DNA of 27,910 nt from NCBI GenBank assembly GCA_938038825.1, contig CALHST010000316.1, forward strand, positions 1 through 27,910, in the 5' to 3' direction. The notes under the pieces are model-generated. The model had not been told where the DNA came from. It did no database searches and saw only the letters and a list, made by a program, of their open reading frames with translations. The position numbers and the translations under genes were made by a program. The DNA is from an uncultured Paracoccaceae bacterium. GTDB lineage: Bacteria > Pseudomonadota > Alphaproteobacteria > Rhodobacterales > Rhodobacteraceae. Positions 7,951 through 16,872 of the stretch are shown here, one piece after another (within the stretch, counting starts at the first letter, position 1; each line of letters starts with the position of its first letter).

Positions 7951-10022
7951 CCTGCTTTGGCCTTTTCTGGAGGGTCCCGCACGATCTGAGCACAAAGCGC
8001 AGTGAAGTTTTCATCGCTTTGATGTTCCAGATGCTCGGACAATTGGACCACTGTTGCCAAAGAGCGCTCGTCCCCTTTTAGGGTCTTTGCACTATCCAAC
8101 GACGTCACAACGATGTCTTTGACCTTGTCTATTTTCCCTTCGACTTCGCAATCACGTGGTTCTGTAATCGTGATACTACAGCTGTTATCGTTGATAAATT
8201 TGAAGTTTAAAGACAGGAATCGGTCCCGATCATCAGGCCCGTTTTTGCTGACAAACAAATAAAGCTCTGTCGCGATGGTGGTTGCCCGCAGTTTTAGATC
8301 TTCGTCACCATCACGTACAAATTGGCGCGCCACCCAATCCGTGAGATCCTGAAGAGCCCCACCCGAGATGGGAAGACGCAAACGGCGATGCGAATTTGCG
8401 ACCCGCCCCATGATTTCTGCACGCGGACCCATATCCACGACGCGACCACGTTCAAGAACGATAATGCGATCGGCTAAATTGACGATCCCCAAACGATGCG
8501 CAGACATGACAATCGTGGTTCCGGCGGCTTTGAGACGGTAGATCGCATCTGCCATTTGGCGTTCCGCCTGATGGTCTAACAGCGCGTTAGGCTCATCCAT
8601 GAACAGGTATTTTGGTCTTTCATACAAAGCTCGCGCAAAGGCGATCCGTTGTTTTTGTCCAGCAGGCAATGCGTGGGGGTAACTGCCAAGATCTGTTTCA
8701 TATGCATCGGGTAGGGACGAAATCAGCCCATGTATGCCTGCGAGTTTCGCGGCATCCAGAACACGTTCATCGTCCGGAGCGGTTGAAAAGCGTGCGATGT
8801 TTTCTGCGACCGTCCCGGGGAAGATGTGACCAGATTGTGGAACATATCCTATGCATGTGTTTCGCGTTTCTGGGCCCAAAGTTCGCACATCGGTTTCGTC
8901 CAGAAAGCAGTTTCCTATGGGGGCAGGGGACAGTCCCGCCATGGCTTCGATCAACGTGCTTTTACCGCTTCCGGACTCGCCCATAATGGCGATACATTCT
9001 CCGGGTTTGACTTCGAAATTCATGCGTTCCAATCGGGGCGCCTGGCCACCCAATCCGGGGACAGTCAGGTCCGTGACAACAAGTTTCCCTGTTAAGTCCG
9101 CTGTCTCGACTTGATGGGCACTGGGGGTCACTTCAACTTGGTCAAGTCGCTTTACTGCATCAATCAGGTGCTCACGTTGTCCGACTAACCGGAAGGCAGC
9201 TTCGATGATGCCATTGCATTTCCCCAACAGAATGGAGGCCCCAATCATACCACCTGCAGACAAAGCGCCTTGCGTTACAAGGAAGGCCCCAAGGGATAAA
9301 GACCCTATTTGGGTAATCCCACGCAGAAGGCGGGACATGGCGTCAAAAACGTTGCGCTTGGTGCGGGATTTTGTGGCGTGCGGTTTGGCCTGTTCCAAAC
9401 TGGAAAGATAGCGTTGACCAAGATTTTCATTCAGGGACATCAGTTGCCCTGTTTGGCCACATTCATCCATCTTGGCGAGCGCCGCCAGCCCACCTTGTCG
9501 AATGTTCTTTTCTGTACGTTCATCGGGTGTGGCAAGTGTGTTGGCAAGCCATGACGCCAAAAAGGTCAGGCCGCTTGCGACGGAGATGAAAAGCAAGAAC
9601 GCAGGATGAATCAAAAAGATGGCAAAGAGAAAGAGAGGGATCCAGGGGATATCCAGCAATGTCGAAGCACTGCCAGCCCCCAAAAAGTCCCGCAATTGCG
9701 AAATGTCGCGCAAAGGCGCAACGCTTCCATTCGGTTTTGGTGAAGCCAGAAGCTCCCCTGCGAGAGAGGTCTCCAGCCATTCAGAGATACGACCAAGAGC
9801 TTGGTCTCGGAAATACTCCACAACACTGGCCACGGCCAGGGCCGTAAAAGCGAGCAACATCAACAGCAAAAGCGTGTTGATGTTGCCACTTGGTACGACA
9901 CGGTCAAGCACGTGCATCATAAACAGAGGCGAGGCCAACACAGTGAGGTTGGTCACGAAACTGAATAGGATAAGCGGCAACGAAATATTTCGAAGTTCCG
10001 CTAAACGATGTGATGCCTGCAT
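7947..10022 (-). CDS. Type I secretion ABC transporter, ATPase intact (PrtD/PrsD-like)
   Basis: Inner-membrane exporter of 691 residues. Membrane domain about 14-290, including the typical segment LLDIPWIPLFLFAIFLIHP (122-140). The nucleotide-binding domain has all working parts: Walker A GESGSGKST (348-356), Q-loop Gln396, signature LPAGQ (452-456), Walker B with catalytic Glu477 (YLFMDEP) and switch His509 (SAHR). No C39 peptidase domain is present, as expected for an exporter of RTX proteins with a C-terminal signal. Residues 553-691 form an extra domain not usual in the family, with WVARQFVRDGDED near its start. The same extension ends the degenerate ABC protein at 3329-5317. It follows the RTX gene after 41 bases and overlaps the HlyD gene, so the RTX protein is its likely substrate. 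Confidence 0.93.
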   Translation of the reverse strand: MQASHRLAELRNISLPLILFSFVTNLTVLASPLFMMHVLDRVVPSGNINTLLLLMLLAFTALAVASVVEYFRDQALGRISEWLETSLAGELLASPKPNGSVAPLRDISQLRDFLGAGSASTLLDIPWIPLFLFAIFLIHPAFLLFISVASGLTFLASWLANTLATPDERTEKNIRQGGLAALAKMDECGQTGQLMSLNENLGQRYLSSLEQAKPHATKSRTKRNVFDAMSRLLRGITQIGSLSLGAFLVTQGALSAGGMIGASILLGKCNGIIEAAFRLVGQREHLIDAVKRLDQVEVTPSAHQVETADLTGKLVVTDLTVPGLGGQAPRLERMNFEVKPGECIAIMGESGSGKSTLIEAMAGLSPAPIGNCFLDETDVRTLGPETRNTCIGYVPQSGHIFPGTVAENIARFSTAPDDERVLDAAKLAGIHGLISSLPDAYETDLGSYPHALPAGQKQRIAFARALYERPKYLFMDEPNALLDHQAERQMADAIYRLKAAGTTIVMSAHRLGIVNLADRIIVLERGRVVDMGPRAEIMGRVANSHRRLRLPISGGALQDLTDWVARQFVRDGDEDLKLRATTIATELYLFVSKNGPDDRDRFLSLNFKFINDNSCSITITEPRDCEVEGKIDKVKDIVVTSLDSAKTLKGDERSLATVVQLSEHLEHQSDENFTALCAQIVRDPPEKAKAG

Positions 10023-10063
10023 AACCTTCTAACCCCCGAAAAAAGTGCAGTTTTATTTTCGGG

Positions 10064-13000
10064 TCACAAGATGAAATTACTTTCGTCTAGGTCATCTGGA
10101 TTGATGGATTTGAGCAAGATCTTGTCGCCGGCTCCGGATTTATCGATCCCTTGAAGATTGATTTCCGTTGCCCAGCCTCGGTCGATAATCCGATCCTGAA
10201 TGTCGTCGTAACTAAGACCGTATGCAGACAAATCGATGCGATCATGTGCGACTTCGAAATCGTGGATCGAGTCACGACCACCGCCATGGCAATAGACAAA
10301 GGTGTCACTTGCCCCATCGCCGCTCCATTGACCGCCCCAGAGGTGATCGTTGCCGGCCCCGCCCGAAATAATGTCGGATCCTTCACCACCAATCACGTGG
10401 TCATTGCCTGCACCGCCATCCAACGAGTCATCACCGTCCCGGCCTTTGATCCTGTCCTCGCCGGCCCCACCAAGTGCGGTGTCATTGCCCAGGCCAAGAT
10501 CGATTGTGTCATTATCTGTGCCGCCGAACGCCCAATCGTCACCTTCACCGCCCCAAAGCGTGTCACTGCCAGAGTCGCCTTGCAGGCTGTCATTGCCAGT
10601 CCCGCCCGAGAGCTTGTCGTTGCCGGCTCCGCCGGACATGCTGTCGTCACCAGCTTTACCAGCCAGATAGTCATTGCCGGCCCCGCCATCCATTGTGTCG
10701 TGACCGTCGCCGCCTTTCAGGGTGTCGTTTCCTTCACCGCCAAACATGCTGTCATCGCCAGCCCCCCCAAAGACTTTATCGTCCCCTTGATCGCCACTGA
10801 GTGTATCATCACCCGTACCCCCTTGAAGGGTATCGTTGCCGGCATTGCCATAGATTTCATCGTTGCCATCTCCGCCACGCAGCTTGTCATCCCCGCCTTC
10901 TGCTTCTGTCAGCTCGATGTTGCGGATTTGGACAGACGCTGTTGGGTCAACTTCAGTGAAAGGATCAATCGAACGCGGGTCAACAGCCCCATCGTTGGAC
11001 CCAGTTATCTGAGATTCAGCTTTGAATTCTGCATAGGCACTGCCTGTGTCGAAATCGTAGTTGATCTTGTAGATGGCCCCTTTGCTTGATGTTGCACCAT
11101 CAAGATCGTGATCACCTCTGTTGAGACCTGCATACAGGTTCCCTTCGCCGTCCATGAAGACTGCACCATAGGCCCCTTTTGGCATGCCATTCAGCATCTC
11201 ACCTTCGAACAGTGTTCCAGAGATCGGGATAGAGGTCAGTTCAGGTGTGCCGCCGCCGCCATCAAAGTTTGAGACATCGATTTTGTGCAAAATCCCGTTG
11301 CCGCCTTGCGTAGACGGGGCCTGTACTGCGTAAAAGGACTGGTCGTCTGCATTAAACGCGATGTCATAGGTGTTTCCTTGGAGGAAATCATTGGGCAAGT
11401 AATAGTTCGTCGCGACCGGATTGCCGTTTGCGTCAAGATTATCGACATCAATCTTGGTGATCCGGTTCACAGAAGATTGGAATGTCCACAGGTTCCCACT
11501 GTCGTCAAAATCCCCGACATAATCCCCAACCGGCGTTTTCCCGATGCGATAGGTGTTGCCTTCGGCATCCATTGTCACAAGATCTTTAGTGGTGATCGCG
11601 TTGCCCAACGCGTCGACACCATTGGATTTGGCAATCCCATAGATCAGATCGTCTTGAACATTGAAACCAATCGCGTTGACCTTGACTGCCGCGGGGGCAC
11701 CTGCATCCACGTATTCAGACGTTTTGGGATCAAACACCTTAAGTTGGCCGGTAATCACCTGGTACAGTTTGGCCTGACCAGGGGCAAACGCGGCGACATC
11801 CGTGTCTTGCCCTTCAATTGTGATCGTTTTTTCATAACTGAAAATCGGCGTGTCCATATTGATCTTTGGACCCATGTCGATGGATCCATCGTTCTCAATC
11901 GGTGAATTGCGCAGGCTCAGCTCACCGATTTCGCCTGTGCCATTGATAGAAATGGTATGGCTTTGGAAAGTTCCAGTCGTTGTGGTCAGAGTCTCAATGA
12001 CCTCTCCATTCCACAAGACATCAACGGTACCGGCACTTGCGCCCGCCGGTAAGTTCGCGGCGATATCGAGAGAGAAGCTGTAAGTTTCACCCGCTTCTGT
12101 TTCGACCCGCTGGGACATCATGGGGGCATCTGTTTCCGGGTCTGAAGATCCGTTCCATGCGCCACTTTCTACGAATTGAGAAATACTACTCAGGCCGTCT
12201 CCGCCAGTGCGCAGCAAATTATCTTGTGCATTGTCACCATAGATCAGGTCATCGCCATCGCCGGCATTGATCGTGTCAGCGCCAAAACCCCCTTCGGAAT
12301 AATCGTTTCCGTCTTCCAGATTGATTTTGTCACGGCCCGTGCCGCCAAAACCACGATCATTGCCGGTCCCGCCATTGATCCGATCGCTGCCGCTGCCGCC
12401 ATACATGTCGTCATTGCCGGCATTGCCAAGCAGCACGTCACCCCCGACGCCGCCGATAATCACATCGTCGGATCCATCGGCAACCATGTAGGGGTCCACG
12501 CTGTCAGGGTTCACGCGGTCTGCATGATAGACCCATTCGCCATCAACCAATTCCCATTCGCTGCCAGCGCCGCCGCCAACCAATAGGTCATTCCCACCAT
12601 GGCCGACTAAAAAGTCTTCGCCAGTGCGGCCTTCCAAACGATCATCACCGCCGTCTGCGGTGCTTTCTACATTGTTTGCTTCTATGGTCGCTGCGAGGTT
12701 TCTGGGGCCAATGTCGATCGTAAATACGCTGTCGTCAAAATCTAGATCCCCACCACCGTGGAGATCTTCAAAGCCCAACTGAAGTGTACCATCTGCGCTG
12801 GAATGCCCGAGTGCATGCGTTATGCCATCCGCATTAGACGCTGTATCCGCCCCGGTTGCTGTCGCATGATACACATTTCCATTAAGATCTGTGACGGTTC
12901 CATCTTCGGATACAAACTGCAACTGCGGAGGTGTGGCATCATTGATTCCGCCGATGGCACCATTTGGTGTTACAAATTGGAATGCGCCCTCGCCAAGATT

Positions 13001-13459
13001 GGCAAAGTCGTTTTGAGAAAATCCATTTGCGATCAAGAAGAACCCGACGTCGCTGCCCGCGGTGGCGGCAATATTGACTGTAGATTCACCGGCCTGAAGA
13101 TTGCCTCCGGACCCTTGTAGGGACGCGTTTTCCCATACAACCTGAACATCTGTGATGCGGCCGGTGTCAGGGTCAATCTTATATGTACCAATTGTGTTTC
13201 TGTAACCGGCGCCTTCGGAAGCAAACGTGAGAGACATTGAATAGTCTTCGACGATGTTAAGGCTTCTGGGGTTGAAACTGATGTCATCAATTGTGTCGCC
13301 GACCAAAGTATCCTGACCAGATCCGCCGGTCACATAATCGTCTCCGAGGCCAGCCTGAACAGCATCATTCCCACCTCCGGCTGCAATGTTATCATTGCCA
13401 GAACCTGTCGTGATATCATCGGCATTCTCAGTGCCTTGAATACTCTCAGAGTCACTCAT
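10064..13459 (-). CDS. Large RTX calcium-binding secreted adhesin-like protein
   Basis: Type I secretion substrate of 1131 residues without an N-terminal signal. Domains in order: short RTX repeats (16-55), DUF4114-like domain (about 65-252, containing LGFEDLHGGGDLDFDD), RTX repeats (265-420, interrupted at 298-330), a jelly-roll-like segment (about 423-530), a probable beta-propeller (about 535-850, with recurring GN-L/Y...KI strands, reminiscent of DUF6923), a long RTX block (855-1045, GGxGxDxUx nonapeptides) and a C-terminal region (DTFVYCHGGGRDSIHDF...) ending NFIL, a usual uncleaved T1SS signal. Calcium in the medium should fold the repeats after export. The ribosome site AAGGAGAG is strong. 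The ABC and HlyD genes follow directly. I infer a matrix protein or adhesin binding the plasmid-encoded polysaccharide. No protease or lipase active site is seen. Confidence 0.92.
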   Translation of the reverse strand: MSDSESIQGTENADDITTGSGNDNIAAGGGNDAVQAGLGDDYVTGGSGQDTLVGDTIDDISFNPRSLNIVEDYSMSLTFASEGAGYRNTIGTYKIDPDTGRITDVQVVWENASLQGSGGNLQAGESTVNIAATAGSDVGFFLIANGFSQNDFANLGEGAFQFVTPNGAIGGINDATPPQLQFVSEDGTVTDLNGNVYHATATGADTASNADGITHALGHSSADGTLQLGFEDLHGGGDLDFDDSVFTIDIGPRNLAATIEANNVESTADGGDDRLEGRTGEDFLVGHGGNDLLVGGGAGSEWELVDGEWVYHADRVNPDSVDPYMVADGSDDVIIGGVGGDVLLGNAGNDDMYGGSGSDRINGGTGNDRGFGGTGRDKINLEDGNDYSEGGFGADTINAGDGDDLIYGDNAQDNLLRTGGDGLSSISQFVESGAWNGSSDPETDAPMMSQRVETEAGETYSFSLDIAANLPAGASAGTVDVLWNGEVIETLTTTTGTFQSHTISINGTGEIGELSLRNSPIENDGSIDMGPKINMDTPIFSYEKTITIEGQDTDVAAFAPGQAKLYQVITGQLKVFDPKTSEYVDAGAPAAVKVNAIGFNVQDDLIYGIAKSNGVDALGNAITTKDLVTMDAEGNTYRIGKTPVGDYVGDFDDSGNLWTFQSSVNRITKIDVDNLDANGNPVATNYYLPNDFLQGNTYDIAFNADDQSFYAVQAPSTQGGNGILHKIDVSNFDGGGGTPELTSIPISGTLFEGEMLNGMPKGAYGAVFMDGEGNLYAGLNRGDHDLDGATSSKGAIYKINYDFDTGSAYAEFKAESQITGSNDGAVDPRSIDPFTEVDPTASVQIRNIELTEAEGGDDKLRGGDGNDEIYGNAGNDTLQGGTGDDTLSGDQGDDKVFGGAGDDSMFGGEGNDTLKGGDGHDTMDGGAGNDYLAGKAGDDSMSGGAGNDKLSGGTGNDSLQGDSGSDTLWGGEGDDWAFGGTDNDTIDLGLGNDTALGGAGEDRIKGRDGDDSLDGGAGNDHVIGGEGSDIISGGAGNDHLWGGQWSGDGASDTFVYCHGGGRDSIHDFEVAHDRIDLSAYGLSYDDIQDRIIDRGWATEINLQGIDKSGAGDKILLKSINPDDLDESNFIL

Positions 13460-13671
13460 CTCACACTCTCCTTGGACTTTTTGTTGTCCTAGGGCTTGCG
13501 CAGTTTATGAGTGCTTAATGCCGCAATGTGTTCTGGGATTACGGTTAATGTGAGATCACCACCGTGCCGCGGCACACGGTTATAAAATGTGGCGAAGCTG
13601 GGGCTTCATCACATGAGTGGCTTGTGTCGATGTCAGAATGTGCTGATCTTGGGCATGGAAAATAACAGGGC
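13460..13671 (-). promoter_or_regulatory. Intergenic region upstream of the RTX gene with 12-bp palindrome
   Basis: A gap of 212 bases separates the RTX gene from the gene before it. It contains a perfect 12-bp palindrome, GTGCCGCGGCAC (13564-13575), and a small hairpin (GAAGC/GCTTC near 13594-13607). This is the widest break inside the minus-strand series, so a separate promoter for RTX-ABC-HlyD is likely. I could not assign -35/-10 boxes with confidence. Confidence 0.4.
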
Positions 13672-15045
13672 TTATTGGCTTTGTTGAGTCACAGATTGGA
13701 AGTAATCCGTCAGAAGCTGATATTCGTTGTTTTTGTTTTCCATCGTGGGGATCTGGGCGCGCAATTCTTGGAGAATGTCATTCACAACAGTATCGTTTGC
13801 CATTTCTGGTTCAGGTTCTGCAGCGTTTTGTTGCTGCTGTTGTACGATCATCAAAGCGACATCTGGTGCTAAACCAATTTCTGTCATGAGATACTCCAAG
13901 TGTTTTGCCACTTGAGAGGCATCCGATGGGTCTGCCATGGCTGGTTTCGCTTCCATGGCCGGTGGTGCGTCCTGTGCTGACTGAGGTTGCGCCATAGGCT
14001 GTTGTTGAGGGACAGTTCCATGCAGGCGCGCAATCTCTGATTGCAGCAGGTTGGCCATGTTTTGTAACTCTTCCAGTCGACCGTTTAGACTTTGATCCGG
14101 AATGGTCGTCGGATGTACAGGGGTGACGCCAAATGATGCCCCGGGCAAGGGTTGGGGAACTTGCGCCGCATTTGGAAGATCCCCTTGCCGGTTCAAGAGA
14201 AGTTCCCTTAAGACGTTTAACTCTCCTCGAACTTCAGCAACGTCAGAATTCACACCTGTTGTGTTCGGGTTTGCCATGGGTTGCTCTGCTGCAAGAGTTT
14301 GGGTCACGACATGGGGTTGTGGCATTGGAGATTGCCAACTTGGAGGTTGCGTCAGGCGGTTTGCCTCCTGTGCCGCGACTGCGTTGGGAACGGGCCAGCC
14401 CCGTGGCAGAACGGTATAATCCTGCCGGGCGGCAACCCACCGCAGATATGGGATGACTGCGGCAAACCCGGCCAGTGAGATCCGGTGGATTTCATTATCA
14501 CCACGACGGCCAATAAGTTCTCCGCCTGAGGCGAGTAGGATTTCAAGACGTGGCTCTAAAGGCTGCAACAGTGTCTGTGGGAGTGGGAGTTCACTAATGC
14601 CTTCAGAAATTGAGAACTTGTCCGAATCTGCGACGTTTTCCAAAACGAGCTGGATCTGGCCACGATTGTTCAATGTGACTTGCAATGCACCTTTGCGACC
14701 CATGCAGATATGTGTTCGAGGCCGACAAATGACTTCAAAGACGTCGGAATCGAGCCGTGGAGATGGTGCGAAGCGGGCATACCCATCGGGATCGAACCTG
14801 AAATAGACACCTTCTACAAGACCTTCTTGAAAAGTTGGCCAGCCGAACGCGCCACGGAGTTCTTGTCGGGCTTCACGTGCGCCGATGGCAAACAAGATGG
14901 ATGTATCTAGAATGGCGTTTTCAGACGCGAAAGAGTCTTCCGGCGCCGGTGTCTGTTGCGCTTGCTGAGCAGACACCGACACGGCTGGTAAGATCATGAG
15001 CGCAGTGCTGACTGCCAGTGCGAGTTTTCTCCAGCTACGTAGCAT
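13672..15045 (-). CDS. Secreted Cys-x6-Cys domain protein with coiled-coil/Gln-rich tail (long paralogue)
   Basis: Unrecognised protein of 457 residues with a Sec signal peptide (about 1-27, ending VSVSAQ). Residues about 75-225 resemble the short protein at 2548-3225: C107-x6-C114 (CRPRTHIC) followed by alternating hydrophobic strands, ELIGRR, LAGFAAVIPYLRWV and WPVPN. The remainder (about 250-457) is Gln/Pro/Ala-rich with helical heptad-like stretches (VRGELNVLRELLLN, LEELQNMANLLQSEIARL), probably a coiled-coil interaction tail. The start is the ATG at 15045, which shares one base with the TGA of the upstream DUF3131 gene (TGATG) and has GCAGGAGAG in front. A TTG at 15048 is rejected. The gene lies just upstream of RTX-ABC-HlyD. 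A periplasmic accessory role in export or assembly is inferred. Confidence 0.75.
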   Translation of the reverse strand: MLRSWRKLALAVSTALMILPAVSVSAQQAQQTPAPEDSFASENAILDTSILFAIGAREARQELRGAFGWPTFQEGLVEGVYFRFDPDGYARFAPSPRLDSDVFEVICRPRTHICMGRKGALQVTLNNRGQIQLVLENVADSDKFSISEGISELPLPQTLLQPLEPRLEILLASGGELIGRRGDNEIHRISLAGFAAVIPYLRWVAARQDYTVLPRGWPVPNAVAAQEANRLTQPPSWQSPMPQPHVVTQTLAAEQPMANPNTTGVNSDVAEVRGELNVLRELLLNRQGDLPNAAQVPQPLPGASFGVTPVHPTTIPDQSLNGRLEELQNMANLLQSEIARLHGTVPQQQPMAQPQSAQDAPPAMEAKPAMADPSDASQVAKHLEYLMTEIGLAPDVALMIVQQQQQNAAEPEPEMANDTVVNDILQELRAQIPTMENKNNEYQLLTDYFQSVTQQSQ

Positions 15046-16742
15046 CAATAGCTCTCCTGCCGTTGAGTGGAATGCCGCAAGGCAGGAAGCCAGTCTTCCC
15101 GTTGCGGAGGATCAGGATATTTACGTCTTTCGCGCACATCCTGATCACGATATGCGGTGAACCACACTTCAGTTTCTCCGTTATATGGCGTCAGAATTTT
15201 TCCCTGAACCTTATGAAGAAGTGATGTCAGAATGATCCCATTGTTATTGGCTGTATAAATTTCAACACGGCCCTGACCCCGTTCATAAAGACCCTCGTAC
15301 ATCCCGTTTTCGGGGTTATAGAGTTCAATAATCGCGTCATACAGAACGTCCGTATATTCGGTGTCCCACAACGCCCACAGTCCAAGTGCCGCCTTTGCTG
15401 CGACCGCAGCATGATCGGGGACGTAATCTCCGCGGGGGGTCACTGTGTTCCAAGGATACCCGTCAGAAAAAATGGTGTCATAGGTGAAGTACGGCGGGCC
15501 TTTTACGTTATGCTCGGATCGTGCTGTCATAAATCCTGTGCGCCGCCACCTGTTTTCCTGAACCGCATAAATGCGGTCAGCGAATTCAGCGCGCCAGCCA
15601 TCTGAATGCAACCAGTCAGGGGTGTGGTCATCATGTGGAAGGTCAAACCCAAGCTCGAGACCGTCTTGCAGGTAGGATTCTGTCACTACGTAGTTTTGGG
15701 AATGGAAGATACGAGGATCGCGACCATCATAAGGCACCTGAATCCCAAAGATGGATGCTGTTAAAAAGGGTTCTGCACGATGTGCCAAGATGGGCCGATA
15801 CCCCCAAAGGGCAAATCCTTTGGCTGCGTACTCTTCGTACCCTAAGCGGCCTTCTTGTGCATAAACCGTTTCGCCGCTTTCCTTGTCGACATAAGCCCCA
15901 AATAATAGGCCTTCTTCAGACACAGTATTGGAAAAATCCCACTTTAAAAGCACAGCATCAATGGTATTTGCCAAATGCGGGTACCGATTTTTGACAATCC
16001 GCATCCAGACGAGAAAACGTCCGATATCCAGGGCGGAAAACCCGATCTCACCTGCTTTATTTGTATAATCTACTTTCAGGCCGGACTTGGTGTGATACAC
16101 CTTATTAGGCATCTCATTTCGGAACAGCTCCAGCCCTTTGATCGTTGTAAAAAGCTGCGTGATACGGCGATCAAATTCAGGTTTTTCGATTAAGCACAGT
16201 TCGTATGCGGCGACTGTTCCAGCGACATAAGACGCTGTATCCCAGAGTGTTGTAGAGGGATAGTTGCCTACAGAATTTGCCAGCCCTGTTGTTTCTTGCG
16301 TGAATTTTTCGAAGTAGTGCCATGCCACTTTCGCAGCGCGCATCTCACGTTCATTTAGAAAACCCCGGCGGGGGCGGTACTTGCGCACATATTCGTTGCG
16401 CCGCGTATATCCAGCTGCATGTTCAAGACCCATATCGACACTGTCGAAGAAATCGTCAGGCATTTCGCACATGCGGGGGGGTTTTTGGCGTTGGGGTTCG
16501 TTGTAAAATACGCTGGATGTTACGGCTGGAACATTCCCGCGCAACAATGCGGGGAGTTCGTCCAGATCACTTCCTGCGATAATTGGATCAACGTCATCCT
16601 TTTTCTGCAAGAACAAGTCACGGGCGGTGTGACCAATGGACCAGGATATGGCCATTGTTGTCATGACCGTCACACCAAGCATTAGGGCACCGAACCATGC
16701 AGATCTGCGAACAGTTTTTTTTCCGCGGCCCTGCGTTTTCAT
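15045..16742 (-). CDS. DUF3131 protein, membrane-anchored, possible glycan-active (second copy)
   Basis: Protein of 565 residues with one transmembrane helix (about 15-35); the rest is periplasmic. The DUF3131 core (about 130-480) contains TTGLANSVGNYPSTTLWDTA, FSALDIGRFLVWM, EGRLGYEEYAAKGFALWGY and ANNNGIILTSLLHK. The family is an alpha/alpha-barrel related to clans that include glycoside hydrolases, but its activity is not established. Here it sits among polysaccharide genes, so polymer processing or binding in the periplasm is inferred. The protein at 17757-19067 has the same motifs in the same order and is a diverged paralogue about 130 residues shorter. The TGA stop shares a base with the next ATG, so translation is coupled with the Cys-pair protein. 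Confidence 0.85.
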   Translation of the reverse strand: MKTQGRGKKTVRRSAWFGALMLGVTVMTTMAISWSIGHTARDLFLQKKDDVDPIIAGSDLDELPALLRGNVPAVTSSVFYNEPQRQKPPRMCEMPDDFFDSVDMGLEHAAGYTRRNEYVRKYRPRRGFLNEREMRAAKVAWHYFEKFTQETTGLANSVGNYPSTTLWDTASYVAGTVAAYELCLIEKPEFDRRITQLFTTIKGLELFRNEMPNKVYHTKSGLKVDYTNKAGEIGFSALDIGRFLVWMRIVKNRYPHLANTIDAVLLKWDFSNTVSEEGLLFGAYVDKESGETVYAQEGRLGYEEYAAKGFALWGYRPILAHRAEPFLTASIFGIQVPYDGRDPRIFHSQNYVVTESYLQDGLELGFDLPHDDHTPDWLHSDGWRAEFADRIYAVQENRWRRTGFMTARSEHNVKGPPYFTYDTIFSDGYPWNTVTPRGDYVPDHAAVAAKAALGLWALWDTEYTDVLYDAIIELYNPENGMYEGLYERGQGRVEIYTANNNGIILTSLLHKVQGKILTPYNGETEVWFTAYRDQDVRERRKYPDPPQREDWLPALRHSTQRQESY

Positions 16743-16872
16743 TACAATACTGCAATCTCTGAGTTGCTATCGTATGTTGGTTTGAACACAGCCAGATTAA
16801 TAAATCGCTTAGGATGCTAGTAGCATTGATTTTATTCAATAAAATAGAATGTTTTTAGTTTACGAAGCCTTA
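16743..16872 (-). promoter_or_regulatory. AT-rich gap with 13-bp dyad
   Basis: The 130-base gap upstream of the second DUF3131 gene holds a perfect dyad, ATGCTA-G-TAGCAT (16814-16826), and an AT-only inverted repeat, ATTTTAT/ATAAAAT (16829-16845). It could carry a regulated promoter for the genes from 16742 down. The functional reading is inferred. Confidence 0.35.

Noticed and set aside
10151..11089. Long plus-strand ORF of 312 codons, plus smaller ones at 10350-10800
   Set aside because: These lie opposite the RTX repeats. The low-complexity Ala/Val/Pro/Ile translation is just the antisense of the Gly-Asp nonapeptide codons.
10064..13459. Repetitive DNA that could be taken for a repeat array or CRISPR-like element
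   Set aside because: The repeats are protein-coding nonapeptides with variable third positions; there are no identical repeats with unique spacers.
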